This document shows, in pieces, positions 1 through 6,007 of a stretch of DNA of 6,142 nt. The translations under genes and the position numbers were made by a program. The first letter of the stretch is position 1. Each line of letters starts with the position of its first letter. Origin of the DNA: Muribaculaceae bacterium. GTDB taxonomy: Bacteria; Bacteroidota; Bacteroidia; Bacteroidales; Muribaculaceae. Where the stretch lies: positions 1 to 6,142 of the forward strand of contig JAICZO010000066.1 of the NCBI GenBank assembly GCA_029057255.1. Reading direction: 5' to 3'. The notes beneath the pieces are model-generated. The model searched no databases and was not told the origin of the DNA. It was given only the letters and a program-made list of their open reading frames with translations.

Positions 1-1
1 C

Positions 2-256
2 ACGGGTCTGCACTTCGACGACATCCGCACCCTCATGGGTATCCTCAACCGCCTTGTCGACCGCGGCAATACGGTGCTCGTCATCGAGCATAACCTCGAT
101 GTCGTGCGCATGGCCGACTATCTTGTCGACATGGGTCCTGACGGCGGCGCCGGAGGCGGCAGAATCATAGCGGCAGGTACGCCCGAGGAGGTGGCCGCGA
201 CCGACTCGCCCACGTCAGCCTTCCTGCGTGCCGAGGGCATACAGCCGAAAAGGTGA
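2..256 (+). CDS. uvrA: UvrABC excinuclease subunit A, C-terminal end (5' partial)
   Basis: This is the last 84 residues of UvrA, the ATPase that finds bulky DNA lesions and loads UvrB in nucleotide excision repair. The rest of the gene lies left of the window. The fragment opens with TGLHF, which in UvrA directly follows the Walker B/D-loop of the second ABC domain. Next come the His-switch motif VIEHNLDV, the glycine-rich DMGPDGGAGGG and the closing AGTPEEV, all in the usual order and spacing. It ends at a normal TGA with a short tail after the FLR block, so the 3' end looks intact. Some Bacteroidota carry a second UvrA paralogue. The IEHNLDV and GPDGGAGGG wording fits the main UvrA better, but 84 residues cannot settle this. 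No clear terminator hairpin follows the stop. Confidence 0.93.
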   Translation, partial: TGLHFDDIRTLMGILNRLVDRGNTVLVIEHNLDVVRMADYLVDMGPDGGAGGGRIIAAGTPEEVAATDSPTSAFLRAEGIQPKR

Positions 257-316
257 GATTTTTGTGCGTGAAAAGTGCTTGTTTTTAGCCCGAGAGGCGG
301 ATTTTCTGTCGGTTGT

Positions 317-347
317 TTTGCAGGATGACAAAAAATTAGTAAATTTG
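317..347 (+). promoter_or_regulatory. Bacteroidota-type promoter for the Crp/Fnr regulator gene
   Basis: TTTG at 317-320 is followed after exactly 19 bases by TAAATTTG at 340-347. This is an exact match to the Bacteroidota housekeeping consensus (TTTG at -33, TAnnTTTG at -7). Transcription would start at about 352-355, giving an untranslated leader of roughly 35 bases before the ATG at 389. The promoter lies in AT-rich DNA after the uvrA stop, so the regulator has its own transcription start. The rest of this 132-base gap holds short direct repeats (ACAACAT at 356-362 and 369-375) and nothing else I can name. Confidence 0.65.
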
Positions 348-388
348 CATGCTTAACAACATTATTTTACAACATAGCGCATAGTTTA

Positions 389-1087
389 ATGATCAAAGCC
401 GCCCTTGAGAAGGTCATAAATGAAGATATGGCCGAAATATGGTCGATACTCTCGCCTGATGAAAAGCGCATTGTCACCGACAATCTGCAGATTCATTCTT
501 TCAAGAAGAATCAGCTCATTTATGCCGAAGGCGATGAGCCCGAGTACCTGTGGTGTCTCCTCAAGGGCAAGGTGAAGAAAATCAAGGAAGGCGTGGGCGG
601 ACGTGTTCAGATTCTGCGTCTTATCCGCCCGGTGCAGTACTTCGGCTACCGCGCCTACTTCGCCGGCGAGCCTTACGTGTCGAGCGCTTCGGCATTCGAG
701 CCGTCGACACTCGGCGCCATCCCTCTGAATATTGTGCGCAATCTGATTCACAACAATATCGACCTGGCGTGGTTCTTCATCCACGAGCTGTCGCGCAATC
801 TCGGCGGCTCCGATACCAAGATTGTCAATCTCACACAGAAGCATATCCGCGGCCGCCTTGCCGAGGCTCTCATCGTGCTGCTCGACAACTACGGCTACGA
901 GGACGACAACTCGACCCTGCGCATCTACATGTCGCGCGAGGACCTCGCCAACCTCTCCAACATGACCACATCCAACGCCATCCGCACCCTCTCGACATTT
1001 GTCAACGAGAAGATACTCATCGTCGACGGAAGGCGTATCAAGATTGTCAACGAGCCGCAGCTGCGCAAGATAAGCAAGTTCGGCTGA
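389..1087 (+). CDS. Crp/Fnr-family transcriptional regulator
   Basis: This 232-residue cytoplasmic DNA-binding protein has the usual Crp/Fnr length and layout. A cyclic-nucleotide-binding-type beta-roll covers about residues 17-125 (YAEGDEPEYLWCLLKGKVK, then FGYRAYFAGEPY). A long dimerisation helix spans about 126-160. A winged helix-turn-helix spans about 180-225, with MSREDLANLSNMTTSNAIRTL as the recognition region and GRRIKIV as the wing. The positions equivalent to the cAMP-contacting Glu72 and Arg82 of E. coli CRP are Tyr87 and Val97, and there is only one cysteine (Cys56). It should therefore neither bind cAMP in the classical way nor hold an FNR-type iron-sulfur cluster, and its ligand and targets are unknown. 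The ATG at 389 fits the promoter and AT-rich leader; Met14 is a less likely alternative. It is transcribed alone and converges with rlmH. Confidence 0.9.
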   Translation: MIKAALEKVINEDMAEIWSILSPDEKRIVTDNLQIHSFKKNQLIYAEGDEPEYLWCLLKGKVKKIKEGVGGRVQILRLIRPVQYFGYRAYFAGEPYVSSASAFEPSTLGAIPLNIVRNLIHNNIDLAWFFIHELSRNLGGSDTKIVNLTQKHIRGRLAEALIVLLDNYGYEDDNSTLRIYMSREDLANLSNMTTSNAIRTLSTFVNEKILIVDGRRIKIVNEPQLRKISKFG

Positions 1088-1089
1088 TA

Positions 1090-1103
1090 ACCCGCCGCCG
1101 GGT
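1090..1103. terminator. Small GC-rich hairpin between convergent genes
   Basis: ACCCG (1090-1094) and CGGGT (1099-1103) form a perfect 5-bp stem with a 4-base loop. It fills the 15-base gap between the regulator stop and the rlmH stop and touches the rlmH stop codon. It reads as a hairpin on both strands, so it could help to end both transcripts. It has no T-tract on either side and is short, so it may be no more than chance in GC-rich DNA. Confidence 0.2.
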
Positions 1104-1576
1104 CAGTCGTGGTGATACGGCTCGCCACGCGAGATAGTGCCGGCGCGGTATATCTGCTCGACGAAGAAGAGTCGCACCAGCTCGTGCGGGAATGTCATCT
1201 TCGACAGCGACAGCATGCCGTCGGCACGGTCATAGACAGCCTTCGAGAAGCCGTAAGGACCTCCTACAACGAATATCAGCGAGCGCGGCAGCTCGACAGC
1301 CTTGCGGCATATGAACTCCGAAAAACGGCGCGACGTAAACTCCGTGCCCCTCTCGTCGAGCAGCATCACATAGTCGCCGGGTGTAATCTCGGCAAGAAAA
1401 CGCTCGCCTTCAAGCTCTTTCTGCCGGTCGGTGCCGGCGTTTTTCGACACTTTCACATCGGGCAGACACTCAAGGGAAAACGGCCAGTAGTGGGGTATGC
1501 GTTTGGCATAAACGGCGATTGCCTTGTCGATGTTGGCGTCTTTGGCCTCGCCCATGCACAGTAATTTTATTTTCAT
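1103..1576 (-). CDS. rlmH: 23S rRNA (pseudouridine-1915-N3)-methyltransferase RlmH
   Basis: RlmH is a SPOUT-class methyltransferase. It uses S-adenosylmethionine to methylate N3 of pseudouridine 1915 in helix 69 of 23S rRNA on assembled ribosomes. The 157-residue length is normal for the family. Signature blocks are all present: MLLDERG (71-77), the trefoil-knot cofactor loop VVGGPYGF (103-110), LSLSKMTFPHELVRLFF (122-138) and the C-terminal EPYHH (152-156). The ATG at 1576 begins MKIKLL, a typical RlmH start, and is preceded by almost no leader (see the promoter at 1581-1588). The gene is monocistronic in this window, divergent from nadC and convergent with the Crp/Fnr gene. Nothing suggests damage or transfer. 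Confidence 0.97.
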   Translation of the reverse strand: MKIKLLCMGEAKDANIDKAIAVYAKRIPHYWPFSLECLPDVKVSKNAGTDRQKELEGERFLAEITPGDYVMLLDERGTEFTSRRFSEFICRKAVELPRSLIFVVGGPYGFSKAVYDRADGMLSLSKMTFPHELVRLFFVEQIYRAGTISRGEPYHHD

Positions 1577-1580
1577 AGTG

Positions 1581-1588
1581 CAAAATTA
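1581..1588 (-). promoter_or_regulatory. Candidate -7 element for rlmH (minus strand)
   Basis: Read on the minus strand this is TAATTTTG, an exact match to TAnnTTTG. Only four bases separate it from the rlmH ATG at 1576, so transcription would start at or next to the start codon and the mRNA would be leaderless or nearly so. No good TTTG -33 box is seen 19-21 bases upstream. The call rests on the -7 element and on position. Confidence 0.45.
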
Positions 1589-1600
1589 AGCAATTTTACT

Positions 1601-1608
1601 TATTTTTG
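1601..1608 (+). promoter_or_regulatory. Candidate -7 element for nadC
   Basis: TATTTTTG matches TAnnTTTG exactly and lies 21 bases before the nadC ATG at 1630, so the leader would be about 15 bases. The -33 region (about 1577-1581) has no clear TTTG. That region coincides with the rlmH start and the minus-strand -7 box, so the two promoters overlap. A TTG inside this element is an in-frame alternative start for nadC, but its position within a promoter box argues against it. Confidence 0.5.
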
Positions 1609-1629
1609 CAGTCTCTAAGACAATTCTGT

Positions 1630-2484
1630 ATGAAAAGCAAAGACGAATTAATAGACGACCTCCTCAATCTTGCCTTTGCCGAAGACATCGGCGACGGCGA
1701 TCACACCACTCTCAGCACCATCGGTCCCGACGCTATGGGCCGCCAGCATCTGCTTGTCAAGGAAGAAGGCATACTTGCCGGAGTGGAGATAGCCCGCAAG
1801 GTATTCGAGAAATTCGACCCCTCTCTCAAGATGACAGTCATGATACCCGACGGCAGCCACGTCAAGCCAGGCGACATCGCATTCGTTGTCGAAGGCCCCG
1901 TGCGCTCGCTGCTCCAGACCGAGCGCACCATGCTCAACATCATGCAGCGCATGAGCGGCATCGCCACCGTCACCGACAGATACCAGAGCCGTCTCGAAGG
2001 CCTCGCCTGCAAGGTGCTCGACACCCGCAAGACCACTCCCGGCCTGCGTATGCTCGAGAAAGAGGCCGTGAAAATCGGCGGAGGATGCAACCACCGCATC
2101 GGACTGTTCGACATGATACTCATCAAGGACAACCACGTCGACTTTGCCGGCGGAATCCCGCAGGCAGTGGCATCAGCCAAGGAATACTGCCGTCAGAAAG
2201 GCAAAGACCTCCGTATCGAAGTCGAGGTGCGCAACACCGACGAAATCCGTCAGGCCATAGCTGCCGGCGCCGACCGCATCATGCTCGACAACTTCACGCC
2301 CGAGCGCACGGCCGAGGCCGTACGCCTCATCCGTGCCGAAGGCCCCGGCATCGAAATCGAGTCGAGCGGCGGCATCACTATCGACACACTCCGCGCCTAT
2401 GGCGAGGCCGGTGTCGACTTTGTGTCGGTGGGCGCGCTCACACACTCAGTCAAGGGTCTCGACATGAGCTTCAAGGCCTGCTGA
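1630..2484 (+). CDS. nadC: Carboxylating nicotinate-nucleotide pyrophosphorylase (quinolinate phosphoribosyltransferase)
   Basis: NadC converts quinolinate and PRPP to nicotinate mononucleotide, CO2 and pyrophosphate, the step where de novo NAD synthesis enters the common pathway. The 284-residue length is normal. An N-terminal alpha/beta domain (EDIGDGDHTT at 18-27, KEEGILAG at 44-51) leads to ERTMLN (98-103). The TIM-barrel core follows: DTRKTTPGLR (131-140), KIGGGCNHRIGLFD (148-161), LIKDNH (164-169), EVEV (197-200), MLDNF (218-222), ESSGGI (244-249) and VGALTHS (267-273). These include the basic and acidic residues that bind quinolinate and PRPP. I chose the ATG at 1630 over a TTG at 1606, because the latter falls inside the likely promoter and would add eight residues with no family match. 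nadA and nadB are not in the window. A secreted-protein gene follows after 31 bases, probably on the same transcript. Confidence 0.97.
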   Translation: MKSKDELIDDLLNLAFAEDIGDGDHTTLSTIGPDAMGRQHLLVKEEGILAGVEIARKVFEKFDPSLKMTVMIPDGSHVKPGDIAFVVEGPVRSLLQTERTMLNIMQRMSGIATVTDRYQSRLEGLACKVLDTRKTTPGLRMLEKEAVKIGGGCNHRIGLFDMILIKDNHVDFAGGIPQAVASAKEYCRQKGKDLRIEVEVRNTDEIRQAIAAGADRIMLDNFTPERTAEAVRLIRAEGPGIEIESSGGITIDTLRAYGEAGVDFVSVGALTHSVKGLDMSFKAC

Positions 2485-2515
2485 TTTTTAAGAAATCGAT
2501 TAAACCAAAGATATT

Positions 2516-3265
2516 ATGAAGAAAATTGTTGTAATCTGCTCGGCTTTCCTGCTCGGTATCGGTGCCGCATCGGCACAGTATCTCTGCCCTGACAAGGGTG
2601 CGGTGTTGACTTTCACCGCAACAAGCTACAAGGATGCAGATCCTGTCACCCTGGACTATCAGGCTACCGTCATCGAGGCTGCTACCGCCGAAGACGGCAA
2701 GATTTCGACCCGTGTCGAAGAAGTGCACAAGGTGCCCGGAAACGACCTTATGGAAATCAAGTCATACAACAGCTACACATACAATCCGGCCGACGGTCTG
2801 ACCGTGCACACGCTGCTCACCGGCGATGACTACAAGGCCATGATTGTGAATATGCTCATAGAGGGCGCCCGCAATGCCGGACAGACGGTGTCGGAGGCCG
2901 ACCTCAACGAGCTGGACAAGGGCATCCGCGTGCGCGGCGAGCTCACAATCGATCTTCCCGCCGAGCCTGTGGCCGACTCCAAGCTCGCAAACAAATCCAT
3001 CAAGCTCTCTATCGCCACCAACTCAATGTCGATGAACCTCTGGGAAGGCAAGCATCTCGGATTCGAGGATGTGGAGACTCCCGCCGGCAAGTTCGAGAAC
3101 TGCGAGAAAGTGTCCTATGTGATTAAAGTCAACTCGCCCGAAGGCAACGAGAAGACATACTGCACCGCGTGGTATGCCAAGGGTATCGGTGTCGTCAAGA
3201 CCCTCGAGACCGACAAGAAGGGAAAAGTGCAGAGCGAGGAAGTGCTTAAATCAATCAAGAAATAA
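2516..3265 (+). CDS. Secreted protein of unknown function, DUF3108/TapB-like
   Basis: This 249-residue protein begins with a clear Sec signal peptide: MKK, a hydrophobic core at residues 4-16, and a type I signal peptidase site after ASA (Ala20|Gln21). There is no lipobox, so the mature protein should be periplasmic or exported. The rest is beta-rich and polar with no membrane segment. The C-terminal part has ETPAGKFENC (187-196), KTYCTAWYAKGIGVVKT (213-229) and then alternating charged strands. This resembles the DUF3108-like/TapB-like family of Bacteroidota, whose biochemical role is not established; I base that on motif feel and could not search. The mature form has three cysteines (24, 196, 216), and the last two could pair as a disulfide. 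The ATG follows an A-rich leader 31 bases after the nadC stop, which suggests co-transcription, although no functional link to NAD synthesis is visible. Confidence 0.75.
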   Translation: MKKIVVICSAFLLGIGAASAQYLCPDKGAVLTFTATSYKDADPVTLDYQATVIEAATAEDGKISTRVEEVHKVPGNDLMEIKSYNSYTYNPADGLTVHTLLTGDDYKAMIVNMLIEGARNAGQTVSEADLNELDKGIRVRGELTIDLPAEPVADSKLANKSIKLSIATNSMSMNLWEGKHLGFEDVETPAGKFENCEKVSYVIKVNSPEGNEKTYCTAWYAKGIGVVKTLETDKKGKVQSEEVLKSIKK

Positions 3266-3282
3266 CAAAGGGCAAACCCAAG

Positions 3283-3318
3283 AGGCCGGGGCGTAAAAAA
3301 GGATTTACGCCCTTGCCT
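3283..3318 (+). terminator. Hairpin after the secreted-protein gene, probable terminator
   Basis: GGGCGTAAA (3289-3297) pairs perfectly with TTTACGCCC (3304-3312) around the 6-base loop AAAGGA. After a 2x2 internal loop, AGGC (3283-3286) pairs with GCCT (3315-3318). It starts 17 bases past the stop at 3265. The tract that follows is AT-rich with a TTTT at 3331-3334 but no strong T-run, so termination may be partial or assisted. It could instead act as an mRNA-stabilising 3' end or, if transcription continues, as a leader structure of typA. Confidence 0.5.
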
Positions 3319-3334
3319 GTATAAAATATGTTTT
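3304..3334 (+). promoter_or_regulatory. Weak candidate promoter for typA
   Basis: TTTA (3304-3307) and TATGTTTT (3327-3334) are spaced by 19 bases, the Bacteroidota spacing, with one mismatch in each box. Transcription would start near 3340, just before the typA ATG at 3349. The upstream box lies inside the 3' arm of the hairpin. With two mismatches this is tentative; the alternative is read-through from nadC. Confidence 0.25.
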
Positions 3335-3348
3335 CAATCCAATAGAGT

Positions 3349-5148
3349 ATGCAGAAAATCCGCAACATAGCCATAATAGCTCACGTCGACCACGGCAAGA
3401 CAACTCTGGTCGACAAAATGCTGCTTGCCGGTCACCTCTTTCGCGAGAACCAGAACGCCGGCGAACTGATTCTCGACAACAACGACCTCGAGCGTGAGCG
3501 TGGTATTACAATTCTCTCCAAGAACGTTTCCATTGACTACAAAGGGTATAAAATCAATATCATCGACACCCCCGGACACGCCGACTTCGGCGGCGAGGTG
3601 GAGCGTGTGCTGAATATGGCCGACGGCTGCCTCCTGCTTGTCGACGCTTTCGAGGGCCCGATGCCCCAGACCCGCTTCGTGCTTCAGAAGGCTATAGAGA
3701 TAGGCCTCAAGCCCGTTGTCGTAATCAACAAGGTAGACAAGCCCAACTGCCGCCCCGAGGAAGTGCAGGAGATGGTATTCGACCTGATGTTCAGCCTCGA
3801 CGCCACAGAGGAGCAGCTTGACTTCCCCACACTCTACGGCTCGGCCAAGCAGGGCTGGATGAGCACCGACTTCAACGCTCCCACCGAGAACATCCTGCCG
3901 CTGCTCGATGCCATCATCGAGCACATCCCCGGCCCCGAGGAGAACGAGGGCGACACTCAGATGCTCATCACATCGCTCGACTTCTCAAAGTATGTAGGCC
4001 GTATCGCCATCGGCCGCGTGCACCGCGGTGAGATTCGCGAGGGTCAGGAGATAGGCCTCTGCCGCAAGGACGGAAGCGTCACACGTCAGAAAATCAAGGA
4101 ACTGCATACATTCGAAGGCATGGGCCGCAAGAAAGTCGATAAGGTGTGCAACGGCGACATCTGCGCACTCATCGGCATCGAGGGCTTCGAGATCGGCGAC
4201 ACCGTCACTCTGTACGACAATCCCGACCCGCTGCCCCGTATCGCCATCGACGAGCCTACAATGTCGATGACATTCACCATCAACGACAGCCCCTTCTTCG
4301 GCAAGGACGGCAAGTATGTGACATCGCGTCACATCGGCGACCGCCTCACAGCCGAGCTTGACCGCAATCTCGCGCTCCGTGTCGAGAAAGGTGTCAAGGA
4401 AGACGTATGGACCGTCTACGGCCGCGGTGTGCTCCACCTGTCGGTGCTTATCGAGACCATGCGCCGCGAGGGCTACGAGCTCCAGGTAGGCCAGCCTCAG
4501 GTCATCATCAAGGAAATCGACGGCCGCCAGTGCGAGCCTGTCGAGCTGCTGACCATCAACGTGCCCGAGGAAAGCTCGTCGAAGATGATTGATATGGTGA
4601 CACGCCGCAAGGGCGAGCTTGTCGCCATGAACGCCAAGAACGACCGCGTGCAGCTCGAGTTCAATATTCCGTCGCGAGGCATCATCGGCCTGCGCGGCAA
4701 TGTGCTCACAGCGTCGGGCGGAGAGGCCATCATGTCGCACCGTTTCCTCGAGTACCAGCCCTGGAAGGGTGAGATAGAGCGTCGCACCAACGGCTCGCTC
4801 ATCGCTATCGAGTCAGGCACGGCCTACGCCTATGCCATCGACAAGCTCCAGGACCGCGGCCGCTTCTTCATCTTCCCCCAGGAGGAGGTATATGCCGGTC
4901 AGGTTGTGGGCGAGAACGCGAAGGACAACGACATCCCCGTCAACGTGACCAAGAGCAAGAAGCTCACCAACATGCGTGCCTCCGGCGCTGACGACAAGGC
5001 CCGCATCGTGCCCCCCGTGGTATTCAGCCTCGAAGAAGCTCTCGAGTACATCAAGGGCGACGAATATGTCGAGGTGACACCCCACCACATACGTCTGCGC
5101 AAGATCATCCTCGCCGAGACCGAGCGCAAGCGTGCCAACCGTTCTTAA
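3349..5148 (+). CDS. typA: Ribosome-associated translational GTPase TypA/BipA
   Basis: TypA/BipA is an EF-G-like GTPase that binds 70S ribosomes and helps 50S assembly, mostly under cold or other stress. The 599-residue length matches the family (about 600). GTPase motifs are complete: G1 AHVDHGKT (11-18), switch I RGITI (51-55), G3 DTPGH (73-77), G4 NKVD (127-130) and G5 SAK (165-167). The EF-Tu-like domain II (about 205-295) is followed by the EF-G-like domains III (about 300-380) and V (about 395-480, with RRKGEL and SRGIIGLRG). The BipA-specific C-terminal domain (about 485-595) contains NAKDNDIPVNVTKSKKLTNM and ends TPHHIRLRK. The absence of EF-G domain IV and the presence of this C-terminal domain separate it from EF-G, LepA and TetM-type proteins. 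The ATG is 83 bases after the preceding gene. folP follows directly and may overlap its last codons. Confidence 0.97.
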   Translation: MQKIRNIAIIAHVDHGKTTLVDKMLLAGHLFRENQNAGELILDNNDLERERGITILSKNVSIDYKGYKINIIDTPGHADFGGEVERVLNMADGCLLLVDAFEGPMPQTRFVLQKAIEIGLKPVVVINKVDKPNCRPEEVQEMVFDLMFSLDATEEQLDFPTLYGSAKQGWMSTDFNAPTENILPLLDAIIEHIPGPEENEGDTQMLITSLDFSKYVGRIAIGRVHRGEIREGQEIGLCRKDGSVTRQKIKELHTFEGMGRKKVDKVCNGDICALIGIEGFEIGDTVTLYDNPDPLPRIAIDEPTMSMTFTINDSPFFGKDGKYVTSRHIGDRLTAELDRNLALRVEKGVKEDVWTVYGRGVLHLSVLIETMRREGYELQVGQPQVIIKEIDGRQCEPVELLTINVPEESSSKMIDMVTRRKGELVAMNAKNDRVQLEFNIPSRGIIGLRGNVLTASGGEAIMSHRFLEYQPWKGEIERRTNGSLIAIESGTAYAYAIDKLQDRGRFFIFPQEEVYAGQVVGENAKDNDIPVNVTKSKKLTNMRASGADDKARIVPPVVFSLEEALEYIKGDEYVEVTPHHIRLRKIILAETERKRANRS

Positions 5149-6007
5149 AAACATCACTCCAGTGCGTCCTTTCAGCTTGAACATACACGGCAGGACGGTC
5201 GTCTTCGACCGCCCTGCCGTCATGGGTATTATAAATGTCACCGCCGACTCGTTCTATGCCGGGTCGCGTGCGGCCGACAGAGCAGATATTGCCGCGCGTG
5301 CGGCAGCGATGGTGGCCGACGGCGCCGATATCCTCGATCTCGGAGCTTGCTCGACACGCCCCGGCTCGACCGAGGTCCCGGCCGCAGTCGAGCTTGAGCG
5401 CATCGCCGAGGCTCTGTCTGCCGTCCGCGAGGCCGTAGGCCCCCACGTGCTTGTGTCGGTCGACACCTTCAGGGCTGAAGTGGCCCGCAAGGCGGTCGGG
5501 GAGTGGGGCGCCGACATTATCAACGACATATCGGCCGGAGCGATAGACCACGATATGTTCGACACGGTGGCCGAGCTGGGCTGCCCCTACGTGCTGATGC
5601 ACATGCGCGGCACTCCGGCCACTATGCAGACGATGACCGACTACGACGATGTCACCGCCGACGTCATCCGGGAGCTGAGCCACCCGCTGGCCGAGCTGCG
5701 CGAGGCGGGAGTGGCAGACATAATCATCGACCCCGGCTTCGGCTTCGCCAAGACACTGGAGCAGAACTATGAACTGCTGCGCAATCTCGATGCCTTCTCG
5801 GTGCTCGGCTGTCCGGTGCTGGCAGGCATGTCGCGCAAGTCCATGCTCACACGTCTGCTCGGCATAAGCGCCGACGAGGCGTGCACGGCCACATCGGTTG
5901 TCAACGCTTTCGCTCTCGAGCGTGGCGCCGCCGTGCTCCGTGTGCATGACGTACGCGAGGCTGTGCAGACTGTCAGAATGTATAACGCATTGATAACCGG
6001 CGAGTGA
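5132..6007 (+). CDS. folP: Dihydropteroate synthase
   Basis: FolP joins p-aminobenzoate to 6-hydroxymethyl-7,8-dihydropterin pyrophosphate to give dihydropteroate; it is the sulfonamide target in folate synthesis. It is a TIM barrel of up to 291 residues. Motifs in order (numbered from 5132): MGIINVTADSF (31-41), GADILDLGACSTRPGS (64-79), SVDTFRAEVA (109-118), ADIINDIS (127-134), MHMRGTP (156-162), IIDPGFGFAKT (198-208), GMSRKS (232-237) and RVHDV (270-274). All pterin- and substrate-binding blocks are present; loop 1 reads NVTADSF where NVTPDSF is commonest. The start is uncertain. GTG at 5132 overlaps typA by 17 bases. GTG at 5162 lies 14 bases past the typA stop behind an A-rich stretch and gives MRPFSLNIHG, closer to typical family N termini. 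No ATG lies upstream of the conserved core. It is probably co-transcribed with typA and shares one base (TGATG) with the next gene. Confidence 0.96.
   Translation: MPTVLKNITPVRPFSLNIHGRTVVFDRPAVMGIINVTADSFYAGSRAADRADIAARAAAMVADGADILDLGACSTRPGSTEVPAAVELERIAEALSAVREAVGPHVLVSVDTFRAEVARKAVGEWGADIINDISAGAIDHDMFDTVAELGCPYVLMHMRGTPATMQTMTDYDDVTADVIRELSHPLAELREAGVADIIIDPGFGFAKTLEQNYELLRNLDAFSVLGCPVLAGMSRKSMLTRLLGISADEACTATSVVNAFALERGAAVLRVHDVREAVQTVRMYNALITGE

Noticed and set aside
257..316. Terminator hairpin after uvrA
   Set aside because: Only very short stems (about 3 bp) can be drawn in this stretch, so there is no supportable terminator.
347..352. GCATGC palindrome at the predicted transcription start of the Crp/Fnr gene
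   Set aside because: A 6-base palindrome is common by chance and does not extend into longer dyad symmetry, so I do not call it an operator.
550..1137. 195-codon plus-strand frame overlapping the Crp/Fnr gene in another frame
   Set aside because: The Arg-rich translation has no domain, and the overlapping Crp/Fnr frame has complete family structure.
1109..1564. 151-codon plus-strand frame opposite rlmH
   Set aside because: The minus-strand frame carries every RlmH signature; the plus-strand translation matches nothing I recognise.
1606..1629. TTG start of nadC adding eight residues
   Set aside because: The TTG lies inside the predicted -7 box TATTTTTG, and the ATG at 1630 gives a normal NadC N terminus.
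3334..3924. 196-codon minus-strand frame over the 5' half of typA
   Set aside because: It is composed of Val/Leu/His/Glu-rich shadow sequence with no motif, and it covers the invariant GTPase motifs of typA.
3985..4740. 251-codon open frame on the minus strand opposite typA
   Set aside because: It is a low-complexity Ala/Asp/His/Leu translation with no family match, antisense to conserved GTPase domains. I judge it a shadow of codon usage.
5105..5947. 280-codon open frame on the minus strand opposite folP
   Set aside because: Its translation is rich in His, Arg and Gly with no recognisable domain, and it lies wholly antisense to a well-conserved folP. Long antisense frames are expected in GC-rich coding DNA.
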